In this document: piece after piece, positions 24,073-32,319 of the stretch
How the letters are laid out: every line of letters begins with the position of its first letter
How positions within the stretch are numbered: position 1 is the stretch's first letter
Source: Microvirga arsenatis
GTDB lineage: Bacteria; Pseudomonadota; Alphaproteobacteria; Rhizobiales; Beijerinckiaceae
Length of the DNA stretch: 64,000 nt
Direction: 5' to 3'
Assembly: GCF_009910705.1 (NCBI RefSeq)
Contig: NZ_JAAAXJ010000009.1
Span: forward strand, 87,206 to 151,205
Notes under the pieces: generated by a model
The model's input: the letters and a program-made list of their open reading frames with translations, nothing else
Told to the model about the DNA's origin: nothing
The model's database searches: none
Position numbers and translations under genes: made by a program

Positions 24073-24097
24073 AGATAGTTGACTGAGTCAACTATCT
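24073..24097. promoter_or_regulatory. 25-bp perfect palindrome, probable MarR operator
   Basis: Arms AGATAGTTGACT and AGTCAACTATCT around a single central G, perfectly symmetric, 31 bases before the MarR-GNAT start codon. Size and TTGACT/AGTCAA core fit MarR-family operators, and a TTGACT that could serve as -35 lies inside, so binding would block transcription of the MarR-GNAT/EamA operon. It also overlaps nothing else: the upstream ABC gene has already ended at 24107. Confidence 0.75.
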
Positions 24098-24106
24098 TCG
24101 GCTTTC

Positions 24107-25111
24107 TCAGGCAGCGGCCCCGATGGCGAGCCTTCCCTCGTGCACCGCATGGCACGCCACCCCCTGCAGAAGCGGAGGGATCTCGGCCCGGCAGCGCTCA
24201 TTGGCGAAGGGGCAGCGCGGGTTGAAGGTGCAGCCCGTGGGCGGGTTGATCGGGTTCGGGATCTCGCCGCGCACGGGAATGCGCTGGCGTCCCGTCATGC
24301 CTACGTCCGGCACCGCATCGAGCAGCATGCGTGTGTAGGGATGCTTAGGCTGGGCGAAGAGCTCGCGCCCGTTGGAGATCTCCACGATGCGGCCGAGATA
24401 CATCACGCCGATGCGGGAGGCCATGTGGCGCACCACGGCGAGGTTGTGGCTGATGAAGAGGTAGGTGAGACCGAGCCGGTCCTGCAGGTCCCGCATCAGA
24501 TTCAGGATCTGCGCCTGCACCGACACGTCGAGGGCGGAGGTCGGCTCGTCGCAGACGATGAATTCCGCATTCGAGGCGAGCGCGCGCGCAATCGCGATGC
24601 GCTGCCGCTGGCCGCCGGAGAATTCGTGCGGGTATTTCTTGCCGTCCGCCGGATGCAGGCCGACGAGGCTCAGCAGCTCGCCGACGCGGGCCGTGATCTC
24701 CTTCTCTCCTTCGATGAGCCGGAAGGCCCGGATGGGCTCGGCGACGATGCGGTCCACCTGCCAGCGGGGGTTGAGGCTGGCATAGGGGTCCTGGAAGATC
24801 ATCTGGATGCGCCGCCGCAGGCGCTGGCGCTCTGCGAAGGCTGCCTTGCTCGACATGGATACGCCGTCGATCACCACCTCGCCGTCCGTGGGCGGCAGGA
24901 GGCCCACCACCATGCGGGCGACCGTCGACTTGCCCGAACCGGACTCGCCCACCAGCGCAAAGGTCTCGCCCTTGGCGATGGAGAAGGAAACGCCGTCGAC
25001 CGCCTTCAGGTACTGCTTCTCGCCGCCTTCCAGCACCCGGTTGAGCCAGGGCTTGGAGACGTCGAACACGCGGCGCAGGTCTTTGACTTCGACATAGGAA
25101 CGTTCGGTCAC
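24107..25111 (-). CDS. Peptide ABC transporter ATP-binding protein (DppF/OppF type)
   Basis: 334 residues. Walker A GESGSGKST, Q-loop FQDPYASLNP, signature FSGGQRQRIAIARAL and Walker B FIVCDEPTSALD, plus the C-terminal oligopeptide-transporter extension with the cysteine cluster CTFNPRCPFANERC, which in relatives binds an iron-sulfur cluster. Last gene of the importer operon; it overlaps the upstream ATPase gene by 4 bases (ATGA). Confidence 0.94.
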   Translation of the reverse strand: MTERSYVEVKDLRRVFDVSKPWLNRVLEGGEKQYLKAVDGVSFSIAKGETFALVGESGSGKSTVARMVVGLLPPTDGEVVIDGVSMSSKAAFAERQRLRRRIQMIFQDPYASLNPRWQVDRIVAEPIRAFRLIEGEKEITARVGELLSLVGLHPADGKKYPHEFSGGQRQRIAIARALASNAEFIVCDEPTSALDVSVQAQILNLMRDLQDRLGLTYLFISHNLAVVRHMASRIGVMYLGRIVEISNGRELFAQPKHPYTRMLLDAVPDVGMTGRQRIPVRGEIPNPINPPTGCTFNPRCPFANERCRAEIPPLLQGVACHAVHEGRLAIGAAA

Positions 25112-26100
25112 GCGACGGCCTCCGACCGGACGGAAGATTGATCGTAGAGATGGCAGGCGACCCGGTGCTCGCTGTGCTGGATCGGCTCCGGCCGCTCGAC
25201 GCGGCAGCGGTCGAACACGTAGGGGCAGCGCGGGTTGAACGGGCAGCCGGGCGGGATGGCCGACAGGCGCGGCATCGAGCCGGGAATCTGCACGAGACGG
25301 TCCGTATCGCTCTCCAGCGACGGGATCGCGCCCATCAGGCCCTTGGCATAGGGATGCAGCGGGTTCTGCACCACGTCCCGCACCGGCCCGATCTCGGCGA
25401 TGCGCCCGGCATACATCACGGCGACGCGGTCGGCGGTTTCGGCGATCACGCCCATGTCGTGGGTCACCAGCATGATGGCCGTGCCGTGCTCGCGCCCGAG
25501 CTTTTTGAGAAGCGCGATGATCTGCGCCTGAACGGAGACGTCGAGCGCCGTGGTGGGCTCGTCGGCGATGATGAGCTCCGGCTCGGCGCAGAGGGCGAGC
25601 GCGATCACCACGCGCTGGCGCATGCCGCCGGAGAACTCGTGCGGATAGCTGTCGATCCGCCTCTCGGGGGCCGGAATGCCGACCTCCGCGAGCAGGTCGA
25701 TGGCCCGCTTCCTTGCCGCCGAGGCGGAGAGGTTCGTATGGGTGCGGATGGTCTCCACGAGCTGTTCGCTCACCCGGTAGAGCGGGTTGAGGCTGGTCAG
25801 CGGATCCTGGAAGATCATGCCGATGCGCTTGCCGCGCACCCGGCGCATCTCCTCGGGCGGGAGGTTGTCGATGCGCATGCCCGACAGCAGGATCTCGCCG
25901 CCGGCGATGCGGCCGGGCGGGTCGATGAGGCCGATGACGGCCGAGCCCGTCACCGACTTGCCGGCGCCGGATTCGCCCACGACGCCGAGCACCTCGCCCT
26001 TGCCGATGTCGAAGGAGATGCCGTCGATGGCCTTGAGGATGCCGCGCCGCGTCACGAACTCGACGCGCAGATCACGGACGGAGAGGACGGGTTGAGTCAT
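25108..26100 (-). CDS. Peptide ABC transporter ATP-binding protein (DppD/OppD type)
   Basis: 330 residues. Walker [10 protein letters not shown]-loop [10 protein letters not shown], signature [15 protein letters not shown], Walker [13 protein letters not shown], and the C-terminal [14 protein letters not shown] cluster. Works as a heterodimer with the next gene product under the two permeases. ATG at 26100 follows a GGAGAGG; the frame is open upstream without a better start. Spaced 14 bases from the permease gene. Confidence 0.94.
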   Translation of the reverse strand: MTQPVLSVRDLRVEFVTRRGILKAIDGISFDIGKGEVLGVVGESGAGKSVTGSAVIGLIDPPGRIAGGEILLSGMRIDNLPPEEMRRVRGKRIGMIFQDPLTSLNPLYRVSEQLVETIRTHTNLSASAARKRAIDLLAEVGIPAPERRIDSYPHEFSGGMRQRVVIALALCAEPELIIADEPTTALDVSVQAQIIALLKKLGREHGTAIMLVTHDMGVIAETADRVAVMYAGRIAEIGPVRDVVQNPLHPYAKGLMGAIPSLESDTDRLVQIPGSMPRLSAIPPGCPFNPRCPYVFDRCRVERPEPIQHSEHRVACHLYDQSSVRSEAVA

Positions 26101-26114
26101 GGATGCCGCCTCTC

Positions 26115-27071
26115 CTATCGCAGCTTCGGGTTGAGCGCGTCGCGCAGCCAATCACCCAGCAGGTTGATGGCGAGCACGAGAAGCGCCAGCGCGATCCCGG
26201 GAAAGGCCACGATCCACCATTCGCCGGAGAACAGATAGTTGTTGCCGATGCGGATGAGCGTCCCGATCGAGGGCATGGTCTCCGGCATGCCGGTGCCGAG
26301 GAACGAGAGCGTCGCTTCGGTGATGATGGCCAGCGCCAGGTTGATGGTGGCGATCACCAGCACCGGGCCGAGCACGTTCGGCAGGACGTGCCGGACCATG
26401 ATCACCGGAGCCGGCAGGCCGATCAGGCGGGCGGCGGCGATGTAGTCCTTGTTCTTCTCCACCATCACCGAGCCGCGCACGGTGCGGGCATACTGCACCC
26501 AGAAGCTCAGGCCGATGGAGAAGACCAGCACCGAAAGGGTCGTCACCTCATCGAGCTGGCCGCCGAGGACGGACTTCACCACGCCATCCACGAGGAGAGC
26601 GATCAGGATCGCCGGAAAGGTGAGCTGCACGTCGGCGATGCGCATGATGACGGCATCCACCGTGCCGCCCACATAGCCCGCGACCAGGCCGAGCGTGATG
26701 CCGAGGGTGGCCGAAAAGGCGACGCCGAGAATGCCCACCGCAAGCGAGATCCGCAGGCCGTAGAAGATGGCCGACAGGATGTCGCGTCCCTGCTCGTCCG
26801 TGCCGAGCAGGAAGGGCATCTGCCCTTCCGCGCTCCAGATCGGCGGCAGGCGGCTGTTCATGAGTTCGAGCTGGGCGGGATCGAAGGGATCCTGCGGCGT
26901 CACGACGCCGGCGAGCACGGCCGCAGCCACGAAGAGCAGAGTCAGGAAGGCTGCCGCCATCGTGAGCTTGGAACGCTTGAAGCTCGCCCAAACGTCGCTG
27001 TCGAAGAAACGGCCGGCCCAGGTTGTCGGTTGCGTCTGCGGAGCGGGCGCCGCTTGAATTGCATCTGCCAT
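26115..27071 (-). CDS. Peptide ABC transporter permease (DppC/OppC type)
   Basis: 318 residues. Membrane helix near 38-56, a periplasmic loop with FLLGTDEQGRDILS (the OppC signature), five further helices, and the cytoplasmic coupling motif DYIAAARLIGLPAPVIMVRHVLPN. Forms the channel with the preceding permease. Confidence 0.94.
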   Translation of the reverse strand: MADAIQAAPAPQTQPTTWAGRFFDSDVWASFKRSKLTMAAAFLTLLFVAAAVLAGVVTPQDPFDPAQLELMNSRLPPIWSAEGQMPFLLGTDEQGRDILSAIFYGLRISLAVGILGVAFSATLGITLGLVAGYVGGTVDAVIMRIADVQLTFPAILIALLVDGVVKSVLGGQLDEVTTLSVLVFSIGLSFWVQYARTVRGSVMVEKNKDYIAAARLIGLPAPVIMVRHVLPNVLGPVLVIATINLALAIITEATLSFLGTGMPETMPSIGTLIRIGNNYLFSGEWWIVAFPGIALALLVLAINLLGDWLRDALNPKLR

Positions 27072-27081
27072 GGATCCCTCC

Positions 27082-28062
27082 TCAGGCCGGCTGCCGGATG
27101 GACGTTCTCAGGCGGGGGTCGACCACCGTATAGAGGATGTCGACGGCAAGGTTGATGACCACGAAGATCAGCGCCACCAGCATCAGGTAGGCCGCCATGA
27201 TCGGAATGTCGACGTTCTGCACCGCCTGCACGAACAGAAGGCCCATGCCGGGCCACTGGAACACCGTCTCCGTGATGATCGCGAAGGCGATCACCGAGCC
27301 GAACTGCAGGCCCACGATGGTGATGACGGGCACGAGCGTGTTCTTGAGCGCATGGCCGAAATGGATGGCGCGGGTGGTCAGCCCCCTCGCCCGCGCGAAC
27401 TTGATGTAGTCGGTGCGCAGCACCTCCAGCATCTCGGCCCGGACGATGCGCATGATGAGGGTCATCTGGAACAGGCCCAGGGTGATCGAGGGCATGATCA
27501 GCGCCTTGAGACCGGACGTCGTCAGGAACCCGGTGGTCCACCAGCCGATCCGCACGGTGTCGCCGCGTCCGTAGGAGGGCAGCCAGCCGAGGATAACGGA
27601 GAACAGGTAGATCAGCAGGATGCCGATCAGGAAGGTGGGGAGCGAGATGCCGATCAGCGAGACGGTCTGGAACACCTTGGCCAGGAAGCTGTCCCGCTTC
27701 AGTCCCGAATAGACGCCCATCAGCACGCCGAAGCCGATGGCGAAAAGCGTTGCGCAGAGGGCGAGTTCCAGGGTCGCCGGCATGCGCTCGGCCAGCAGGT
27801 CCGACACGGGCTGCCTGAACTGGTAGGACACGCCGAACTCGCCCCGGACGGCGCTGGAGAGATAGCGCGCGAACTGCACCGGAACCGGATCGTCGAGGCC
27901 GAGGGAGCGGCGGACCTGTTCCCGCTCCGCGGCGGGGGTATCGAGGGAGACGATCTGGTTCACCGGATCGCCGGCAAAGCGGAACATCGCAAAGGAAATG
28001 ATCCCGACGGCCAGGAGAACGCCGATGGCCTGGAAGGCCCGTCGGATGATGAAAGCGAACAT
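27082..28062 (-). CDS. Peptide ABC transporter permease (DppB/OppB type)
   Basis: 326 residues. N-terminal helix RRAFQAIGVLLAVGIISF, the periplasmic region with LGLDDPVPVQFARYLSSAVRGEFGVSY typical of OppB, five more helices and the coupling motif DYIKFARARGLTTRAIHFGHALKN. ATG 28062 is used; a TTG two codons upstream is less likely. It is separated from the binding-protein gene by 104 bases that hold two strong hairpins. Confidence 0.94.
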   Translation of the reverse strand: MFAFIIRRAFQAIGVLLAVGIISFAMFRFAGDPVNQIVSLDTPAAEREQVRRSLGLDDPVPVQFARYLSSAVRGEFGVSYQFRQPVSDLLAERMPATLELALCATLFAIGFGVLMGVYSGLKRDSFLAKVFQTVSLIGISLPTFLIGILLIYLFSVILGWLPSYGRGDTVRIGWWTTGFLTTSGLKALIMPSITLGLFQMTLIMRIVRAEMLEVLRTDYIKFARARGLTTRAIHFGHALKNTLVPVITIVGLQFGSVIAFAIITETVFQWPGMGLLFVQAVQNVDIPIMAAYLMLVALIFVVINLAVDILYTVVDPRLRTSIRQPA

Positions 28063-28084
28063 GGACAATCTCTGGATCGCTGCG

Positions 28085-28149
28085 CCTGGAGCGGCATGGC
28101 CGCTCCAGGCCTTCGAAAGAACTGTCCCGGGCAGATTCCTGCCCGGGAC
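28085..28149 (-). promoter_or_regulatory. Two stem-loops between binding-protein and permease genes
   Basis: 28085-28109 is an 11-bp perfect inverted repeat (CCTGGAGCGGC arm, ATG loop); 28124-28149 is another (GTCCCGGGCAG arm, 4-base loop). Neither is followed by a good T-run. In other ABC operons such hairpins slow 3' decay of the binding-protein mRNA and reduce readthrough, giving more binding protein than permease; that role is inferred here. Confidence 0.65.
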
Positions 28150-28166
28150 GAGCGATCAGGCGCGGA

Positions 28167-29765
28167 CTATTCCTTCTTCTGCGCCCAGTAGAGCAGCACC
28201 TGGTTGTCGGCACGCTGAACGAGGGAGACCTTGTTCGAGACGCCCCAGGCGAGAGCCTGCTGGTGCAGCGGGATATAGGCGTAATCCTCGGTCGAGATCT
28301 TGAACGCCTCCTTGATCATCTGGTCGCGCTTCTCCTTGTTGCTCTCGACCAGGATCTTGTCGGTCAGCTCGTCGTGCTTCTTGTTGCAGTAATTGCCGAG
28401 GTTCGACTCGCCGCGCGAGGATTGCGGATTGTCGCGGCAGCCCTGGATGTCGAAGAGCACGTTGTGGCTGTCGAAGGTGCCCGGAGTCCAGCCCAGCAGG
28501 TAGAACGAGGTGTTGTAGTTGCCGGACTTCAGAACCTTGGCGAAGTACTGCGCCTTCGGCTGAGCCATCAGGTTCACCTTGACGCCCACGCGGGCGAGCA
28601 TGCCGACCACCGCCTGGCAGATCGCCTCGTCGTTGACGTAGCGGTCGTTCGGGCAGTCCATGCCGACCTCGAAGCCGTTGGGATAGCCGGCATCGGCCAG
28701 GAGCTTCTTGGCGGCCTCGACATCGTATTTCGGACGCTCGAAGTCCTTCGAGTGGGCGAAGAGCTGCGGCGCGATCATCAGGGCCGACGGGGTGGCCATG
28801 CCGCGCATGACTCGGGACTTGATGGTCTCGATGTCGATGGCCTTGTAGAAGGCCTCGCGCACGCGCTTGTCCTTGAACGGGTTTTTGCCCTTCACGTTCG
28901 AGAACAGGAGCTCGTCGCGGGTCTGGTCGAAGCCGAGGAAGATGGTGCGCAGCTCGGGACCCGCCTGCACCTTCGCGTTGGCGCTGCTGTTGACGCGCTG
29001 GACGTCCTGCAGCGGAACCGGCTCGATCACGTCCACCTCGCCCGAGAGCAGCGCTGCGACGCGGGTGGCGTCGGAGGCGATCGGGGTGAAGACGATCTCG
29101 TCCAGGTTATGCTCGGCCTTGCCCCACCAGTCCTTGTTCGGCTTGAAGACGGTCTTCACGCCGGGCTGGTGGCTTTCGATCTTGAAGGGGCCGGTGCCGT
29201 TGGCATTCAGCGAGGCATAGCTCGGCGTCGTGGCGGCGGCAGGGGTCGGCTGGACGCTGTTGTTCGCTTCCGACCACTCCTTGTCCATGATGTACCAGGT
29301 GTCCCACTGGGCATTCATGATCGGGTTCGGCGTCTTGAGCTTCACGTCGACCGTGTAGTCGTCCACCTTCACCCATTCGGAACCGCTCGGCACGCGGGTC
29401 TGGAAGTTGGAGCCTTGAGCCCGCACGCGGGTGGCCGAGAAGATCACGTCGTCGGCATTGAAGGGGTTGCCGTTGTGGAACTTCACGTTCTTGCGCAGGA
29501 AGAGACGCCAGGTCAGGCCGTCCTCGCTGATCTCCCAGCGCTCGGCGAGGCCGGGCTCGATCTTGAGGTCCTTACCGCGCTTGGTCAGGCCTTCGTAGAC
29601 GTGGCCGTGGTGCGCGATGGTGGTGGTCTCGTTGAGGGTATAGGGGTCGAGCGACTTGAGGTCGCCCTGGTTGGCGTAACGCAAGGTTACCGCCATCGCC
29701 GGAAGGGCTGCGCCGGTCATGAGGGTCGCAACCGTGGCGGCAAGGAATTTCGAGCGCATCGTCAT
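28167..29765 (-). CDS. Peptide ABC transporter substrate-binding protein (family 5)
   Basis: 532 residues. Signal peptide 1-25 (AMA-V), then the family 5 opening LRYANQGDLKSLDPYTLNE and the block GLAERWEISEDGLTWRLFLRKNVKFHNGNPFNADDV. This family binds di- and oligopeptides, nickel, heme or glycosides in the periplasm. Start at 29765 (ATG ACG ATG; either ATG possible) after GAGGAG. Genomic company with an ArgE-like hydrolase points to N-acylated amino acids or short peptides as cargo. Confidence 0.92.
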   Translation of the reverse strand: MTMRSKFLAATVATLMTGAALPAMAVTLRYANQGDLKSLDPYTLNETTTIAHHGHVYEGLTKRGKDLKIEPGLAERWEISEDGLTWRLFLRKNVKFHNGNPFNADDVIFSATRVRAQGSNFQTRVPSGSEWVKVDDYTVDVKLKTPNPIMNAQWDTWYIMDKEWSEANNSVQPTPAAATTPSYASLNANGTGPFKIESHQPGVKTVFKPNKDWWGKAEHNLDEIVFTPIASDATRVAALLSGEVDVIEPVPLQDVQRVNSSANAKVQAGPELRTIFLGFDQTRDELLFSNVKGKNPFKDKRVREAFYKAIDIETIKSRVMRGMATPSALMIAPQLFAHSKDFERPKYDVEAAKKLLADAGYPNGFEVGMDCPNDRYVNDEAICQAVVGMLARVGVKVNLMAQPKAQYFAKVLKSGNYNTSFYLLGWTPGTFDSHNVLFDIQGCRDNPQSSRGESNLGNYCNKKHDELTDKILVESNKEKRDQMIKEAFKISTEDYAYIPLHQQALAWGVSNKVSLVQRADNQVLLYWAQKKE

Positions 29766-29917
29766 CTTATGTCTTTCTCCTCTGGAAGCCCCGCGTCTTC
29801 GCGCGGTGTTCTTCTGGTCGAAGGTCCGGGTTCTTGCCGTGTTCCTCCGTCGGGCCTGAAGTTAGGCAGGAAAGTGGCCGTCGGTCTAGCCCCGACTTCG
29901 TCCTCCCTGCTCAGCAA

Positions 29918-31072
29918 TTAGGCACAGAGATCCCCGATGATGCGGCGCAACACGCGCTCCCCGGTCTCGAGCTCGCTGATTTCGATGTACTCGTCCGGCT
30001 GATGGGCCTGGGCGATGTCGCCGGGGCCGCAGACCACGGTGGACCAGCCGACCCGCTGGAACAGGCCGGCTTCGGTGCCGTAGGAAACCACGTGGGTGCC
30101 GTTGTCCCCGGTGATCCGACGCATGAGGCGCTCCGCCCACCCGTCCGTTTCGGGCCGCAAGCCCGGAACCTCGGCGATCAGCTCCACCGCAATCCCGGTC
30201 TCGGGAGCGATGGCCTTCATGCGTGGCTCCACGACCTCGCGGATATAGGCGTGGTACCGGTCGAGGTAGTCGTGCGGGCTCTCTGTCGGGATCGCCCGGA
30301 TGTCGCTGAAGAACCAGGCGGAGGACGACACCACGTTGGCGGCATTGCCGCCGGCGATCATGCCGCAGTGCAGCGTGGTGTAGGGCGGCTCGAAGGCATC
30401 GGCGGGATCGGCACGCCGGCGGTTCTCCTCCATCACGTCCTCATGCCAGGTCACCAGCCGGGCCGCATTCATCACGGCGCTCACGCCCTGGTCGATCCGG
30501 CTCGAATGCACGGCGCGCCCGGTCACCTCGGTGCGCAGCTGCACGGACGCCTTGTGGCCCGTCACCACCGCATGGCGGGTGGGCTCGCCGACGATCACGG
30601 CGGCAGGGGTCGGAACCGACCGGGCCATGGCCTCCACCATGGAGGGCGCGCCCCGGCAGGCGATCTCCTCGTCATAGGACAGGGCGATATGCACCGGCCG
30701 CTTGAGGGGCGAGCGCACCATCTCGGGCACCAGCGCCAGCGCAAGGGCATCGAACCCCTTCATGTCGGCGGCGCCGCGGCCGTAGAGCCGCCCGTTCCTT
30801 TCGGTGAGCGTCCAGGGATCCGTCGTCCAGGCCTGCCCCTCGACCGGCACCACGTCGGTGTGGCCCGACAGCACGATCCCGCCCTCGACCCGCGGGCCGA
30901 TGGTGGCGTAGAGATTCGCCTTGTCGCCCTCGGGGCTCATCACCATTGTGCTCTCGACCCCATGGCTGCTGAGCCAGTCGCGGCAGAACCCGATGATGTC
31001 GAGATTGCTGCTGGTGGATACGCTCGGAAAGGCGACGAGACGCGCAAGCATCTCGCGGGGGGACAGGGACAT
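29918..31072 (-). CDS. Acetylornithine deacetylase-like M20 metallohydrolase
   Basis: 384 residues. Two-zinc M20 enzyme of the ArgE/DapE group: H71 in GHTDVVP, D103 in GRGAADMKG, catalytic E135 and E136 in SYDEEIACRG, dimerisation lid domain about 180-290, C-terminal HQPDEYIE histidine. ArgE releases ornithine from N-acetylornithine; the length and motifs fit. Its place upstream of a peptide importer on the same strand makes a catabolic role on imported N-acyl amino acids as likely as arginine synthesis. ATG 31072 follows GGAG; the frame is open to 31105. Confidence 0.88.
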   Translation of the reverse strand: MSLSPREMLARLVAFPSVSTSSNLDIIGFCRDWLSSHGVESTMVMSPEGDKANLYATIGPRVEGGIVLSGHTDVVPVEGQAWTTDPWTLTERNGRLYGRGAADMKGFDALALALVPEMVRSPLKRPVHIALSYDEEIACRGAPSMVEAMARSVPTPAAVIVGEPTRHAVVTGHKASVQLRTEVTGRAVHSSRIDQGVSAVMNAARLVTWHEDVMEENRRRADPADAFEPPYTTLHCGMIAGGNAANVVSSSAWFFSDIRAIPTESPHDYLDRYHAYIREVVEPRMKAIAPETGIAVELIAEVPGLRPETDGWAERLMRRITGDNGTHVVSYGTEAGLFQRVGWSTVVCGPGDIAQAHQPDEYIEISELETGERVLRRIIGDLCA

Positions 31073-31263
31073 CGGGAAGGTCTCCAAAGGTGGGCGGTGG
31101 AGCATCCGATCCCTCCAAGCCTGCGGTCAAGCGCGATTGCGCAGCCGTCAACGGCCGAACGAGCCTGTTGACGAGGCGGGCTCGGCGCCACCATGATCGC
31201 CCCCCTGCCAGGCGGCATGCTCCTCGAAGTCGAATGCATCGCCAGGATCGAACGGACACCCTC

Positions 31264-32229
31264 ATGACCACTTTCGACGTGACGCTTGCCGACATCGAAG
31301 CCGCCCGCAGCCGCATCGCGGGCCGCGTCCGGCGCACGCCGGCCTTCGAAAGCCCGGAGGTCTCGGCGCGCCTGGGCCGGCGCACCGCGCTGAAGATGGA
31401 GGCGCTGCAGCTTGCAGGCTCCTTCAAGGTCCGGGGCGTGTTCAACAAGGTGCTGACCTTAAGCGACGCGGAACGCCGCCGCGGCCTCGTGACCGTCTCG
31501 GGCGGCAACCATGCCATCGCGGTCGCCCGCGTGGCAGGCACGCTCGGGCTCGACGCGCTCGTGCTCATGCCGAAGGTGACGCCGCGCTTCAACGTCGATC
31601 TCACCGTGAAGTATGGCGCGCGGGTCGAGCTGTGCGAGGATGCGGCGGAAGCCTTCGCCAAGGCCGAGGCCTACCAGAGCGAGGGCCGGCTCTTCGTCCA
31701 TCCCTACGACGATCCCGCGATCATCGCGGGCCACGGGACGCTCGGCCTCGAGTTCCTGGAGGACGTCCCGGACCTCACCCACGTCTTCGTCTCCATCGGC
31801 GGTGGGGGCTTCATGGCCGGCGCGGCGGCGGCGCTGAAGGCGAAACGGCCCTCCCTCACCGTCTACGGCGTGGAGACGGTGGGCGCGCCGACCATGACGG
31901 AGGCGCTGAAGGCCGGGGAGCCGGTGACGATCCGCGCGACCTCCGTCGCGCGAACCCTCGGCGCGCCCTTCGCGACCCGCCGCACGATGGCGGCCGCAGG
32001 GCTCTTCCTGAAGGAGATCGTGCTCGTGCAGGATCAGCCGGTCATCGCGGATCTGAGCTGGCTCCTGCAGACCGAGAAGCTGCTGTGCGAGCCGGCCGCC
32101 GCCTGCGTGCTCACCGCCGCCGAGAAGGTAGCGCCATCCCTGCCCGACGACAGCGTGATCGGCCTGGTGCTGTGCGGCTCCAACCTGTCGCTGGGCGATC
32201 TCGACGCCTGGCGGAAGCAGGCGGTCTAG
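31264..32229 (+). CDS. Threonine ammonia-lyase-like PLP enzyme
   Basis: 321 residues. Fold-type II PLP enzyme: lysine K55 in GSFKVRG, the SGGNHAIAVA substrate loop, the phosphate-binding SIGGGGFMAG and the final CGSNLSL. Such proteins deaminate threonine or serine, racemise serine or open related hydroxy-amino acids. No C-terminal ACT regulatory domain, so it is of the short catabolic or EutB (hydroxyectoine) type. ATG 31264 has no strong ribosome binding site; divergent from the ArgE-like gene. Confidence 0.86.
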   Translation: MTTFDVTLADIEAARSRIAGRVRRTPAFESPEVSARLGRRTALKMEALQLAGSFKVRGVFNKVLTLSDAERRRGLVTVSGGNHAIAVARVAGTLGLDALVLMPKVTPRFNVDLTVKYGARVELCEDAAEAFAKAEAYQSEGRLFVHPYDDPAIIAGHGTLGLEFLEDVPDLTHVFVSIGGGGFMAGAAAALKAKRPSLTVYGVETVGAPTMTEALKAGEPVTIRATSVARTLGAPFATRRTMAAAGLFLKEIVLVQDQPVIADLSWLLQTEKLLCEPAAACVLTAAEKVAPSLPDDSVIGLVLCGSNLSLGDLDAWRKQAV

Positions 32230-32319
32230 CTCCACCTCCTGGACCCTGGTCCGGGCTGCCCGGATCCAACGGGCCGGTGTCGAGTTGTCCGCTGGACAGC
32301 TCCACTGGAACCAGCCCTC

